DNA of 64,000 nt, taken from positions 1 to 64,000 of the forward strand of contig NZ_NKUG01000036.1 in NCBI RefSeq assembly GCF_014845095.1. The letters run 5' to 3'. A program made the position numbers and the translations under genes. The notes below the pieces were generated by a model. It was not told where the DNA came from, did not search any database, and was given only the letters and a program-made list of their open reading frames with translations. Below are positions 25,567 through 35,660 of the stretch, piece after piece. How positions within the stretch are numbered: position 1 is the stretch's first letter; each line of letters starts with the position of its first letter. This DNA is from Methylobacterium bullatum. GTDB lineage: Bacteria; Pseudomonadota; Alphaproteobacteria; Rhizobiales; Beijerinckiaceae.

Positions 25567-26442
25567 TCACCCGGCCCGCCCGACGCGCTCGACCGTGAAG
25601 GGGCGCGCGTGTTTGAGGGCGGGGATCCGCCCCCTCGCCTCGGTGACGCGGGCGAGGTCGATCTCGGCCAGGATCACGCCGGGCTCCGCCCCGCCGGCAT
25701 CCGCCAGCACCTTGCCCCAGGGATCGACGATAATCGAATGGCCGTAGGTCTCGCGGCCGTCCTCGTGGCGACCGCCCTGGGCGGCCGAGATCATGAACGA
25801 TCCGGTCTCGATGGCGCGGGCGCGGTGGAGCACATGCCAATGCGCCTCGCCCGTCTGCTTGGTGAAACAGGCCGGCGCGCTGAGGATCGTCGCCCCGGCT
25901 TCCGCCAGAGCCCGGTACAGGGCGGGGAAACGCAGATCGTAGCAGATCGCGATTCCGAGCGGCGCCCACGGCGTCTCGGCGACGACCGCGCAGGCGCCGC
26001 CGGTATAGGTGTTGGATTCGCGCCAGCGCTCGCCGTTGGGAAGGTCCACGTCGTAGAGGTGGAGCTTGTCGTAGGACGCGGTGATCGCGCCTTCCGCATC
26101 GATGAGGAAGGCGCGGTTCGCGATCTTGTCGCCGTTCCGCACGGCCAGCGAGCCGATATGGACGACGATGCCGCGCTCGCGGGCCACATCGCGCAGGGCG
26201 GCGAGGGTCACGTCCTCGTCCTGCTCGCGCACGTTGGCGAACAGGCTGGCTTTGTCCCGCTCCACCAGGGAGGTCATTTCCGGCGTCTGGACGTAGTCCG
26301 CCCCCTGGGACGCCGCCTCTCGCACCAGGGCGACGGCGGCATCGCGGTTGGCGAGGGGATCGCGCCCGGACCGCATCTGGACGCAGGCCGCGACGAAGCG
26401 GGGCTCCGTCTTGCTCTGTTCCGTCGATGACGCGTCGCTCAT
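25567..26442 (-). CDS. Carbon-nitrogen hydrolase (nitrilase superfamily, Nit/omega-amidase-like)
   Basis: The protein has 291 residues, the usual size of a single nitrilase domain. The catalytic triad is visible as Glu in QTPEMTSLVE, Lys in YDKLHLYDVDLP and Cys in IAICYDLRFPALY. This group includes Nit1/omega-amidase and deaminated-glutathione amidase, which act on amides such as oxoglutaramate or deaminated glutathione. The ATG at 26442 overlaps the glutaredoxin stop as ATGA, and the long upstream extension was rejected. The neighbouring glutaredoxin fits a glutathione-related metabolite repair role, although that is inference. Confidence 0.9.
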   Translation of the reverse strand: MSDASSTEQSKTEPRFVAACVQMRSGRDPLANRDAAVALVREAASQGADYVQTPEMTSLVERDKASLFANVREQDEDVTLAALRDVARERGIVVHIGSLAVRNGDKIANRAFLIDAEGAITASYDKLHLYDVDLPNGERWRESNTYTGGACAVVAETPWAPLGIAICYDLRFPALYRALAEAGATILSAPACFTKQTGEAHWHVLHRARAIETGSFMISAAQGGRHEDGRETYGHSIIVDPWGKVLADAGGAEPGVILAEIDLARVTEARGRIPALKHARPFTVERVGRAG

Positions 26443-26711
26443 GATTGCACTGCCGGCGCCGACAGGAGCGGGTCGAGCTTTCCCGACCGGTCGAGGGCAT
26501 AGAGGTCGTCGCAACCACCCACATGCGTCTCGCCGATGAAGATCTGCGGCACACTGGTCCGGCCGCCGGCACGCTGGGTCATGGCGAGGCGCGAGCCCGC
26601 GATCTTCTCGACGTCGATCTCGGTGAAGGAAGCGCCCTTCTCCCGCAGCAAGGTCTTGGCGGCGGTGCAATAAGGGCACCAGGCTGTCGTATAGATGGTC
26701 ACCGGAGGCAT
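26439..26711 (-). CDS. grxC: Glutaredoxin 3
   Basis: The protein has 90 residues, a complete monothiol/dithiol glutaredoxin. The active site is TTAWCPYCTAAKTLL, followed by the cis-proline TSVPQIFIG and the glutathione-binding GGCDDLYAL. It reduces disulfides using glutathione in the cytoplasm. The ATG at 26711 directly precedes the first strand; the longer upstream frame has no homology and was not used. Its stop overlaps the nitrilase start, so the two genes are coupled. Confidence 0.94.
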   Translation of the reverse strand: MPPVTIYTTAWCPYCTAAKTLLREKGASFTEIDVEKIAGSRLAMTQRAGGRTSVPQIFIGETHVGGCDDLYALDRSGKLDPLLSAPAVQS

Positions 26712-26829
26712 GGTTTGCTGACGTCCCGCTTCGCTCCCCTCAGCATATAGGGGAACGGCGGTCACCTTCCTACCGACAAGACACCGTCCTGTTACAAAGC
26801 CGTCGTCGGGCCGGGGATCACGTCCCGAC

Positions 26830-27186
26830 TCAGGCGGCCAGCAGCTTCTCGACCTCATTGACGAGATCGCGCAGGTGGAAAGGCTTGGACAGGACCTTCG
26901 CGTCCTTCGGAGCCTTCGAATCGGGGTTGAGGGCCACCGCCGCGAAACCCGTGATGAACATCACCTTGATGTCCGGATCGAGTTCGGTGGCGCGGCGGGC
27001 GAGCTCGATCCCGTCCATTTCCGGCATCACGATATCGGTGAGGAGCAGCTCGAAAGGCTCCTCCCGCAGGCGGTTATAGGCCGACAGGCCGTTATCGAAC
27101 GACAGCACGTCATAGCCGGCATTCTGCAACGCCTTGGCCAGGAACCGGCGCATGTCGTTGTCGTCTTCGGCCAGGAGGATCTTCAT
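26830..27186 (-). CDS. cpdR: CpdR response regulator (receiver domain only)
   Basis: The protein has 118 residues and is only a receiver domain. The acidic pair is in LLAEDDNDMRRF, the phospho-acceptor is D51 in LLLTDIVMPEMDG and the conserved lysine is K101 in VLSKPFHL. The sequence matches the CpdR group throughout. In Caulobacter, unphosphorylated CpdR is a ClpXP adaptor that drives proteolysis of CtrA-pathway factors and others. The last residues, LLAA, fit the hydrophobic C-terminus of proteins that are themselves ClpXP substrates. It is divergent from the N-formylglutamate amidohydrolase gene, and the following glutaredoxin gene is 118 bases away. Confidence 0.92.
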   Translation of the reverse strand: MKILLAEDDNDMRRFLAKALQNAGYDVLSFDNGLSAYNRLREEPFELLLTDIVMPEMDGIELARRATELDPDIKVMFITGFAAVALNPDSKAPKDAKVLSKPFHLRDLVNEVEKLLAA

Positions 27187-27394
27187 CTGTCGGTGTCCCG
27201 CACCCGTGAGTCGCTGAGTTCATTTCATAAAGCGCAGACTTGGTAAACAAGGTGTTGAGATTGGTGGCCGGGCCACGTGCACAGGGGCACACCGTTCGTT
27301 TCACCTCAGGTCGTGTCACAGTGGACACCACCCTCCGCGCACCGCAAAGTGCGGTCATGCGTTTCCCCGTCAGCCCCTGGGCGCCCACGCCGCG

Positions 27395-28303
27395 ATGACC
27401 GAGCCGAGCCTCCGCCGGGATGCAGCGAATCCAGGAGATTTCGCGCCACCCTTCGCCATCGACGAACCGAGGGAGCACACGCTTCCGTTCGTGTTCAACA
27501 CGCCTCATTCCGGTGCGGTCTACCCGAAGGCCTTCCTGGCGGCGTCGCGCCTCGACCCGTTGGCGCTCCGGCGCTCGGAGGACGCCTATGTCGACAGGCT
27601 GTTCGCGCCGGTGGTCGATCTCGGTGCGCCGCTGATGCGCGCGAACTTCCCGCGGGCCTATCTCGACGTGAATCGCGAGCCCTACGAACTCGACCCACGC
27701 ATGTTCGACGGACGCCTCCCGCCCTTCGCCAACACCCGGTCCATGCGGGTGGCCGGCGGCCTCGGCACGGTGCCGAGGGTGGTCGCCGACGGCCAGGAAA
27801 TCTACCGCGGCCGGTTTCCCGTCGAGGAGGCGGTCGCGCGGATCGAGGAACTCTACAAGCCGTATCACCGCACCCTGCGCGGTCTCGTTCAGCGCACGGC
27901 CCGCGTCTTCGGCCACGCCATCCTCATCGATTGCCACTCGATGCCGTCATCGAGCCTGCTGCGCGAGGAGGATTCGAAGGCCGATTTCGTTCTGGGCGAC
28001 AGGTTCGGAACGAGCTGCACCCCAGCCCTGATCGCGGCGTTCGAATATCATTTGCACGCGCGCGGCTTCCGCACCCTGCGTAACAAGCCCTATGCGGGCG
28101 GCTTCATCACCGAGCATTACGGCGAGCCGAATATCGGCCGTCACGCGCTCCAGATCGAGATCAATCGCGGTCTCTACATGAACGAGGCCACCCTCGCGGT
28201 CACGCAGGGCTTCGCCGATCTGGTCTGGATGCTGCGCGAGGTGGTGAAGGCGGTCGCGGAGGAGATGGACAGCCTCACGCCGCGCAGAATGGCGGCCGAA
28301 TAG
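27395..28303 (+). CDS. N-formylglutamate amidohydrolase family protein
   Basis: The protein has 302 residues. The family signatures are FVFNTPHSGAVYP at the N-terminus, RANFPRAYLDVNREPYELDP, the metal-site histidine region ILIDCHSMPSS, and the end GGFITEHYGEP with HALQIEINRGLYMNE. The enzyme hydrolyses N-formyl-L-glutamate to glutamate and formate, the last step of one histidine degradation route. No hut genes are nearby. It would release formate in a strain equipped with formate dehydrogenase, but that link is inference. Confidence 0.88.
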   Translation: MTEPSLRRDAANPGDFAPPFAIDEPREHTLPFVFNTPHSGAVYPKAFLAASRLDPLALRRSEDAYVDRLFAPVVDLGAPLMRANFPRAYLDVNREPYELDPRMFDGRLPPFANTRSMRVAGGLGTVPRVVADGQEIYRGRFPVEEAVARIEELYKPYHRTLRGLVQRTARVFGHAILIDCHSMPSSSLLREEDSKADFVLGDRFGTSCTPALIAAFEYHLHARGFRTLRNKPYAGGFITEHYGEPNIGRHALQIEINRGLYMNEATLAVTQGFADLVWMLREVVKAVAEEMDSLTPRRMAAE

Positions 28304-28407
28304 GCCCCGGCTTTCTGCCCCCGTCCATCCAGGGTTCGAGCGCGCCTGAACGGCTGCACTGAGCCCGACCCCACCGAAGCCCAACCCCACCGAAGAATGG
28401 ATCGCCC

Positions 28408-28436
28408 AAGAAAAAAGGCCGCTCCGAAGAGCGGCC
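28408..28436 (-). terminator. Rho-independent terminator of the sRNA (and possibly galU)
   Basis: The stem GGCCGCTC pairs perfectly with GAGCGGCC over 8 bp across a 4-base loop, at 28417-28436. On the minus strand it is followed by TTTTTT (28416-28411). The T-run places its direction with the minus-strand genes. Confidence 0.85.
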
Positions 28437-28500
28437 CGAAGTCTAGGGAGGAAACGCCCAAGAAGGGCTGCGGGACCGCGACGCCATCGCGATCTCGCAA
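28411..28500 (-). ncRNA. Candidate trans-acting sRNA of the alpha-r8 (MmgR) type
   Basis: Read on the minus strand, the region has a small hairpin (GCCC-TTCTT-GGGC), then a single-stranded stretch with the exact 10-mer TTTCCTCCCT, then a strong terminator hairpin and a T-run. That order and motif match my recollection of the alpha-r8 sRNA family, typified by Sinorhizobium MmgR. The 10-mer contains an anti-Shine-Dalgarno sequence. A candidate promoter lies upstream: TTGCGT near 28530 and TACTTT near 28510, giving a transcript of roughly 80-90 nt. It is downstream of galU on the same strand with about 130 bases between. Family membership is inference by eye. Confidence 0.55.
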
Positions 28501-28627
28501 TGCACAAAGTAAAGTGCGTCGCACAAAACGCAAGAGTGTTTCGCCGTCGAAAGGCTGCACACCGCGCATGCCCCGCCCGCGTCCGCTGCACCATACGGCG
28601 CAGCTTGCAGGTCTCCTCCGTTTTACC

Positions 28628-29494
28628 TCACGATTCGCTGAGCAGACGGGCGATTTCGGCTTTCAGCGGCTCGGCCAGATCCTTGCGCTCGAGCGCGTAG
28701 GCGATGTTCGCGGTGAGGAAGCCGAGCTTGGAGCCGGTATCGTAGGTCCGGCCCTCGTAGCGCATGCCGAAGAAGGATTGCTTCTCGGCGAGTTTGATCA
28801 TGGCGTCGGTGAGCTGGATCTCGCCGCCGGCACCCTTCTCGCCATGCTCCAGGATCGAGAAGATCTCCGGCTGGAGGATGTAACGCCCGGAAATGATGAA
28901 GTTCGACGGGGCGGTGCCCTGTTTGGGCTTCTCGATCATGCCGTTGATCTCGAAGGTCTGCCCGTAGGTCTCGCCGACGCCGACGATGCCGTACTGGTGC
29001 GTCTCTTCGGGCTTCACCTCTTCCACGGCGATGACGTTGCCGCCATGGCGCTCGTAGGCCGAGAGCATCTGCTGCATGCAGCCCTTGCTCAGCATGTCGG
29101 GCAGCAGCACCGCGAAGGGCTCGTCGCCGACGATCTCGCGGGCGCACCAGACCGCATGGCCGAGGCCGAGGGGGGCCTGCTGGCGGGTGAAGCTCGTCTG
29201 CCCGGCGGCCGGGAGATCACGCTTCAACTCCTCGTAGATCGCTTCCTTGCCGCGCTCCTGCAGCATGCGGTCGAGTTCGAAGGCGATGTCGAAATGGTCC
29301 TCGATCACGGCCTTGCCGCGGCCGGTGACGAAGATGAAATGCTCGATTCCGGCCTCGCGCGCCTCGTCCACCACATGCTGGACGACCGGCCGGTCGACCA
29401 CGGTGAGCATTTCCTTCGGGACGGCCTTGGTGGCGGGCAGGAAGCGGGTACCCAACCCTGCGACAGGCAGGACGGCTTTACGAATCGGTTTCAT
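28628..29494 (-). CDS. galU: UTP-glucose-1-phosphate uridylyltransferase
   Basis: The protein has 288 residues. The nucleotide-binding N-terminus [24 protein letters not shown] is the GalU signature. Later motifs include [34 protein letters not shown] and [19 protein letters not shown]. The enzyme makes UDP-glucose from UTP and glucose-1-phosphate, supplying polysaccharide, glycolipid and envelope sugars. The ATG at 29494 was chosen over a TTG one codon upstream. It faces galE across 188 bases, so UDP-glucose synthesis and epimerisation genes are divergent. UDP-glucose could also serve the GT21 enzyme. Confidence 0.95.
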   Translation of the reverse strand: MKPIRKAVLPVAGLGTRFLPATKAVPKEMLTVVDRPVVQHVVDEAREAGIEHFIFVTGRGKAVIEDHFDIAFELDRMLQERGKEAIYEELKRDLPAAGQTSFTRQQAPLGLGHAVWCAREIVGDEPFAVLLPDMLSKGCMQQMLSAYERHGGNVIAVEEVKPEETHQYGIVGVGETYGQTFEINGMIEKPKQGTAPSNFIISGRYILQPEIFSILEHGEKGAGGEIQLTDAMIKLAEKQSFFGMRYEGRTYDTGSKLGFLTANIAYALERKDLAEPLKAEIARLLSES

Positions 29495-29682
29495 CAAGCG
29501 GGACCCGGTCTCTTAAAATGCGGTGGGAACAACCCGGAGGCGGAGGACGATAGCACGTTGTCGCGATCTCGCGAGCAAGAACAAAACCATTTCCACCCCC
29601 GACTCAGCCTAACGCGCCGCATGATCACACGGAGGGTTTGAGGTATATCTTCCGCGAAGTCGGCGGGAATGGAAGTGGGGCC

Positions 29683-30675
29683 ATGGCGATTCTGGTGACG
29701 GGCGGCGCGGGATATATTGGCAGCCACATGGTTTTGGCGCTGCTGGATGCCGGCCATGAGGACGTCGTCGTCATCGATAATCTGTCCACCGGTTTCGACT
29801 GGGTGCTCCCCCCCGAAGTGACCCTCGTGGTGGGCGACGTGGCGGATCAGGCCCTGGTGAAGCGGGTCATCGCCGAGCACGGAATCGACGTGCTGGCGCA
29901 TTTCGCCGCCAAGATCGTGGTGCCGGAATCGGTGGCGGACCCGCTCGGCTACTATCTGGCGAACACGGTCAAGACCCGGGCGCTCATCGAGGCCGCCGTC
30001 GCGGGTGGGGTGAAGCACGTCATCTTCTCCTCCACAGCCGCCGTCTACGGCGAGCCCGAGATCGTCCCGGTACCGGAGGACCTCGTGGCCGCGCCGATCA
30101 ACCCCTACGGCCGCTCGAAACTGATGAGCGAGTGGATGATCGCCGACGCGGCCAAGGCCCACGGCTTCAGCTACGTCATCCTGCGCTATTTCAACGTCGC
30201 CGGGGCCGATCCGCGCGGGCGCAGCGGCCAATCCGCAAGCGACGCCACCCACCTGATCAAGGTGGCCACTCAGGCGGCACTCGGCCGGCGCACCCATCTC
30301 AATGTGTTCGGCACGGACTACCCCACCCCCGACGGCTCGTGCCTGCGCGACTACATCCAGGTGTCCGACCTCGCCGATGCCCATTGCGTGGCGATCGCGC
30401 ATCTGCGCTCGGGCGGCGAGAGCAAGACGCTCAATTGCGGCTACGGGCGCGGCTATTCGGTCCTCCAGGTGATCGAGGTGGTGAAGCGCATGTCGGGCCG
30501 CGACTTCGAGGTGAGGCTGGCGCCGCGCAGGCCCGGCGACCCGGCGCAGATCGTGGCGAAGGCCGACCGGATCCGCGACGAATTGGGATGGCGCCCGCGC
30601 CATGACGACCTCGATGGGATCGTGGCCCAGGCCCTCGCATGGGAAGAGTCGCTGGCCCGGCGCAACCGCCTATGA
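29683..30675 (+). CDS. galE: UDP-glucose 4-epimerase
   Basis: The protein has 330 residues. It starts with the NAD-binding ILVTGGAGYIGSHMVLALL and has the conserved FAAKIVVPESVADPLGYY, the catalytic serine/threonine region IFSSTAAVYGEP and the YxxxK pair in NPYGRSKLMSEW. The C-terminal half has YFNVAGADPRGR and the substrate-binding TPDGSCLRDYIQV. It interconverts UDP-glucose and UDP-galactose. The ATG at 29683 fits the fold; the TTG frame start at 29638 adds 15 unrelated residues. The stop overlaps the next start as ATGA. Confidence 0.94.
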   Translation: MAILVTGGAGYIGSHMVLALLDAGHEDVVVIDNLSTGFDWVLPPEVTLVVGDVADQALVKRVIAEHGIDVLAHFAAKIVVPESVADPLGYYLANTVKTRALIEAAVAGGVKHVIFSSTAAVYGEPEIVPVPEDLVAAPINPYGRSKLMSEWMIADAAKAHGFSYVILRYFNVAGADPRGRSGQSASDATHLIKVATQAALGRRTHLNVFGTDYPTPDGSCLRDYIQVSDLADAHCVAIAHLRSGGESKTLNCGYGRGYSVLQVIEVVKRMSGRDFEVRLAPRRPGDPAQIVAKADRIRDELGWRPRHDDLDGIVAQALAWEESLARRNRL

Positions 30676-31898
30676 CAACGCTCCTTCGCGCCGCCCTCGC
30701 CCTCTGCGTCCTGTTGGCGACCGAGAGCAGGGCACAGGACGCTGTCCGGGTCCCCGCAACCGCGAAACCCGACATTGCGGCCAACGCATCGTTCCGCAGC
30801 TTCATCGATGCCCTGCGGCCCGATGCGGAGGCACGTGGGGTCAGCGCGGCGACCTTCGATGCGGCCTTCCGCGGAGTCTCCTCCCCCGACCCCGGCATTC
30901 TCGCCAAAACCACCGCTCAAGGGGAGTTCGGACGCCCCGTCTGGGACTATCTCGTCGGTGCGGTGTCGACCGGGCGGATCGCCAAGGGGCGATCCCAGGC
31001 GGCGCGTCTCTCCGGCACCCTGTCGGCGATCGAAGCGCGCACCGGCGTGCCCCGCTGGATCATCCTCGCCTTCTGGGGGGTCGAGTCGGATTTCGGGGCG
31101 AGCGGCGGGACCGTCCCGACCATCCGCGCCCTGGCGACCCTGGCCCAGGCGCGCTTTCGCGGGGCGCTGTTTCGCAACGAACTCCTCGACGCCCTGACCA
31201 TCCTTCAGCGCGGCGACATCGCGCCGGAGGCGATGAAGGGATCCTGGGCCGGCGCCATGGGCCAAACCCAGTTCCTTCCGTCGACCTTCCTCAAACATGC
31301 GGTGGATTTCGACGGAGATGGCCACCGCGACATCTGGCGCTCCGAGGCCGATGCCCTTGCCTCCATCGCCGGTTATCTTCAAACGCTCGGCTGGAACCGC
31401 GACCTGTCTTGGGGCTACGCCGTGACGCTTCCCGGCGGTTTCGACCTGACGAAGTATCGCGCAGACCTGTCGGATTTCGCGAAGCGCGGCGTTCGCAGGA
31501 TCGATGGCGAGGCCCTGCCGGCATCGGGAGCGGCGAGCCTGTTCCTGCCCGGCGGTTCGGGCGGCCCGGTCTTCCTGATCACCGACAATTTCGAGGTCAT
31601 CCGGGGCTACAATACCTCGGATTCCTACGCGCTCGCCGTCGGGCACCTCGCCGACCGGCTCGCCGGCGGGCCGGCCTTGGCGGCGCCCTGGCCGACAGGC
31701 GCGGCTCGCCTCGACAAACCGGGCCTGCAGGCACTGCAGAAGGGCCTCGCTACCCGAAACCTCTATGCCGGCGACGCCGACGGCCGCGCCGGACCGAAGC
31801 TGCGCGAAGCGGTCCGCCAGTATCAGATCAAGGAAGGTCTCGTGGCCGACGGCTATGCCACGCCCGCTCTCCTCGAACATATCACGGCGCGCCCGTGA
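30672..31898 (+). CDS. MltB-type lytic murein transglycosylase with peptidoglycan-binding domain
   Basis: The protein has 408 residues. A signal peptide (TLLRAALALCVLLATESRAQ) is followed by the SLT_2 domain. The catalytic glutamate is in IILAFWGVESDFG, and GSWAGAMGQTQFLPSTFLKHAVDFDGDGHRDIW is the family-specific active-site region. A peptidoglycan-binding type 1 domain ends the protein (GLQALQKGLATRNLYAGDADGRAG). It cleaves peptidoglycan glycan strands in the periplasm. The start overlaps the galE stop, so they are co-transcribed, although their functions differ. Confidence 0.92.
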   Translation: MTTLLRAALALCVLLATESRAQDAVRVPATAKPDIAANASFRSFIDALRPDAEARGVSAATFDAAFRGVSSPDPGILAKTTAQGEFGRPVWDYLVGAVSTGRIAKGRSQAARLSGTLSAIEARTGVPRWIILAFWGVESDFGASGGTVPTIRALATLAQARFRGALFRNELLDALTILQRGDIAPEAMKGSWAGAMGQTQFLPSTFLKHAVDFDGDGHRDIWRSEADALASIAGYLQTLGWNRDLSWGYAVTLPGGFDLTKYRADLSDFAKRGVRRIDGEALPASGAASLFLPGGSGGPVFLITDNFEVIRGYNTSDSYALAVGHLADRLAGGPALAAPWPTGAARLDKPGLQALQKGLATRNLYAGDADGRAGPKLREAVRQYQIKEGLVADGYATPALLEHITARP

Positions 31899-32000
31899 CT
31901 CCTGTCATACGAAGCATCTTGCTACTCAAGGGGGATACCGGCGACGGGGGACCTGACGAGGTGGCTCGAATTGAGTTTGCCTCGACGATCCAAGACCTTA

Positions 32001-32114
32001 CCTCATCCTGAGGCGCCGCGAAGCGGCCTCGAAGGAGCCCTCTAAGGATCGCATCAGTCTCTGGAACCCTCCTTCGAGGCCCTTCGCCGAGGCGAAAGGC
32101 ACCTCAGGATGAGG
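32001..32114. repeat. 114-bp nested palindromic intergenic repeat, complete copy
   Basis: This copy has the same ends (CCTCATCCTGAGG and its complement) and the same inner pair around CCTCGAAGGAGCC. It differs at the centre and in the small hairpin (CCCTTCGCCGAGGCGAAAGG). It lies in the 351-base gap between the MltB-like and DUF459 genes. The rest of that gap has no recognisable gene. Confidence 0.92.
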
Positions 32115-32249
32115 TGGTCGGATCGGAAGACCCGATCGATCCCGATCATCCGCTGAAAGGTTCGATCGAACGCCCGCTTAGACGCGGGGCGGATCGTCGG
32201 ATAGGATGGCATTGTCTCGTCCTTCGACGATCAGCAGGCAGGTCGCAGC

Positions 32250-33674
32250 GTGGCATCAAGGACCGTCAAGACCGTACCGAACGGGGCGACCATCGCGGGA
32301 CGGGTGAAGGACGCCGTTCGTCGCGCCTGCCTCCTCGCTCTGTTCGCGACGCCCCCGCTGTTCTCGTCGAGCCCGTCCGCCGTGGCCCAATGGGGGGATT
32401 CCTACGATACCCCTCGCGGCGATTCCTACTACGCGCCGCGCCGCCGCCCCCGCGAGGAGGGTGATTACGGCGCACGCCAGGCCAATCGGCGCTACACCCC
32501 TCCCCCTCAGGAGGCACCGCGCCAGTTCTACTGGCCCTGGGAGGATCGTCCTCAGCAGGTTCAGCCGACCCCCGCGCCCGTGCCATCGGCCCGACCCACC
32601 CGGCCGCGGCCGCCGACCATCGGGGAGAGCCAGCGCTCCTACACGAAGCGGCCGCGTCCCGCTCCGGTGATCGCCCAGCCGAAGCCGGTCCAGCCCAAGG
32701 CGGAGCCGTCGATCCGCATCGCGGTGTTCGGCGATTCGCTGGCGAGCTATCTCGGACGCGGCCTCGACGACGTGTTCGAGGACAATGCCGATGTGGCGAT
32801 CCTCGACCGCTCGAAGGCCGATAGCGGCCTCGTCCGGAAGGACGTGGTCGACTGGCCCAAGGCCGCGGAGGATTTCCTCAAGACGAGCCCGAAGGTCGCC
32901 TACGCCGTGGTGATGCTGGGCGCGAACGACCGGCAGCCCATCCGCGAGGGGACGGAGAATGTCGACCCGGGGACGGAGCGCTGGCGTGAGATCTACCGCG
33001 ACCGCGTGGACGCCCTGGCCAAGGTCTTCGCCAGCCAGAAGATCCCCTTCATCTGGGTAGGCGCGCCCCCCATGCGCAGCGAGCCACTGACGAAAGACAT
33101 CGCGTCGATCAACGACCTGATCCGTGACCGGGTCGCCAAGGCGGGCGGGACTTATGTCGACATCTGGCCGGGCTTCGTCGACGACCGCAACCGCTTCACC
33201 ATGACCGGCCCCGACCTGGAAGGGCAGGAAGCCAAGCTGCGGACGTCGGACGGCGTGCATTTCACCAAGGCGGGCGCCCGCAAGGTCGCGCATTTCGCCG
33301 ACGTGGAACTCAAGCGTCTCATGGGCACGAACCCCACGGAAGCGCCAGCCGTCGCGCCCGTGGCGACCGTCCCCGGCCCCCTCCTCGATGGCGAGGCGCC
33401 GAAGCTCGACGATACCGCCGCGATCGATCGCCAGATCACCGCGATGCTGCCGAGCCTGCCGGAGCCTCCGGGCATCCCCGCCTTGCCGGTGAAGCCCGCG
33501 TTCGGCCCGGTCATTCCCCTCGGCCGCGCCGAAGTGACCCCCGGCGGCACGCTCATCAGCGGACGGCCGCGCGATGGCGACGCATCGGGGAACGTCGAGC
33601 GGGTGCTTCAGCGCGGCTCGGCGCCGATGCCCCAGCCGGGCCGGGCCGACGATTTCAAATGGCCGCCGGGCTGA
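32250..33674 (+). CDS. DUF459-type SGNH/GDSL hydrolase, exported
   Basis: The protein has 474 residues. An N-terminal export segment (ACLLALFATPPLFSSSPSAVAQ) is followed by an Arg/Pro/Tyr-rich linker of about 100 residues. The SGNH domain begins near 150: IRIAVFGDSLASYLGRGL (serine), AYAVVMLGANDRQP (Asn), IPFIWVGAPPMRS, and the end SDGVHFTKAGARKVAHF with the Asp-His pair. A Pro-rich C-terminal tail follows. DUF459 proteins are periplasmic and are suspected to act on envelope sugar O-acetyl groups. The start is a GTG at 32250 with only a weak Shine-Dalgarno, and no upstream ATG competes. Confidence 0.85.
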   Translation: MASRTVKTVPNGATIAGRVKDAVRRACLLALFATPPLFSSSPSAVAQWGDSYDTPRGDSYYAPRRRPREEGDYGARQANRRYTPPPQEAPRQFYWPWEDRPQQVQPTPAPVPSARPTRPRPPTIGESQRSYTKRPRPAPVIAQPKPVQPKAEPSIRIAVFGDSLASYLGRGLDDVFEDNADVAILDRSKADSGLVRKDVVDWPKAAEDFLKTSPKVAYAVVMLGANDRQPIREGTENVDPGTERWREIYRDRVDALAKVFASQKIPFIWVGAPPMRSEPLTKDIASINDLIRDRVAKAGGTYVDIWPGFVDDRNRFTMTGPDLEGQEAKLRTSDGVHFTKAGARKVAHFADVELKRLMGTNPTEAPAVAPVATVPGPLLDGEAPKLDDTAAIDRQITAMLPSLPEPPGIPALPVKPAFGPVIPLGRAEVTPGGTLISGRPRDGDASGNVERVLQRGSAPMPQPGRADDFKWPPG

Positions 33675-33715
33675 GCCCGGCGTGGCGGCACTGAGTTCGA
33701 GAAGAGATCAAGTCG

Positions 33716-33743
33716 CCGGGGCCTGACATAAAGCCGGCCCCGG
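33716..33743. terminator. Hairpin between convergent DUF459 and gltD genes
   Basis: CCGGGGCC at 33716-33723 pairs with GGCCCCGG at 33736-33743 across a 12-base loop. There is no T-run on either side, so it is a terminator-like structure of uncertain function. It sits between the stops of two convergent genes. Confidence 0.45.
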
Positions 33744-33752
33744 ATTGCTACT

Positions 33753-35186
<1,434 letters not shown>

Positions 35187-35258
35187 GACCTAAAGCCCCA
35201 CTCACCCAAAGCGCTCCGCACGAAGCGGAGACCGATTCTTCTTTCGCGAGCGAGCTCG

Positions 35259-35660
35259 CTACGGTCTTAACCAGTTCTCGACGTCGAGCATCGGCACCCG
35301 CGAGAACTCACCGACATTGTCCGTCACCAATACACTGCCATCGCAAATCGCGTGCGACGCGATCAGCAGGTCGTTCGCTCCGATCGGTGTTCCAGCCGCT
35401 TCGAGAAGTCGGCGCAGTTCGCCATAGGTGTGATCGACGGGCACGGAGAGGGATGCGACGGTGATCGCACCCAAAACCGCATCCACCTGCCGGGTCAGGC
35501 GTTCGGATCCTTTCTTGGCGGCACCGAAACGCAGTTCCGAGGCCACCACCACACTCGTGTAGACGTTCGACTCCCCGACCCGCGCAATCGTCTCTCGCAG
35601 GAGCCCGTTGGGAGCGCGAACGAGGGCCGACAGGATGTTCGTGTCGAGCAGGAAGCGCAC
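35259..35660 (-). CDS. vapC: VapC-type PIN-domain toxin
   Basis: The protein has 133 residues, normal for VapC. The four acidic PIN residues are visible in FLLDTNILSALV, VASELRFGA, IGANDLLIASHA and LVTDNVGEF. VapC toxins are RNases, usually cutting tRNA or rRNA. The start is a GTG whose first base is the last base of the antitoxin stop (TAGTG overlap), an arrangement typical of TA pairs. It lies inside the gltB-gltD interval, so it may be transcribed with gltBD. Confidence 0.88.
   Translation of the reverse strand: MRFLLDTNILSALVRAPNGLLRETIARVGESNVYTSVVVASELRFGAAKKGSERLTRQVDAVLGAITVASLSVPVDHTYGELRRLLEAAGTPIGANDLLIASHAICDGSVLVTDNVGEFSRVPMLDVENWLRP

Noticed and set aside
28174-28594. Minus-strand small open frames over the galU downstream gap
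   Set aside because: They run through the terminator hairpin and the sRNA candidate, have no homology and mix with the antisense of the amidohydrolase gene.
29638-29682. TTG-initiated extension of galE
   Set aside because: The 15 extra residues lie before the Rossmann strand. The ATG at 29683 fits the family start.
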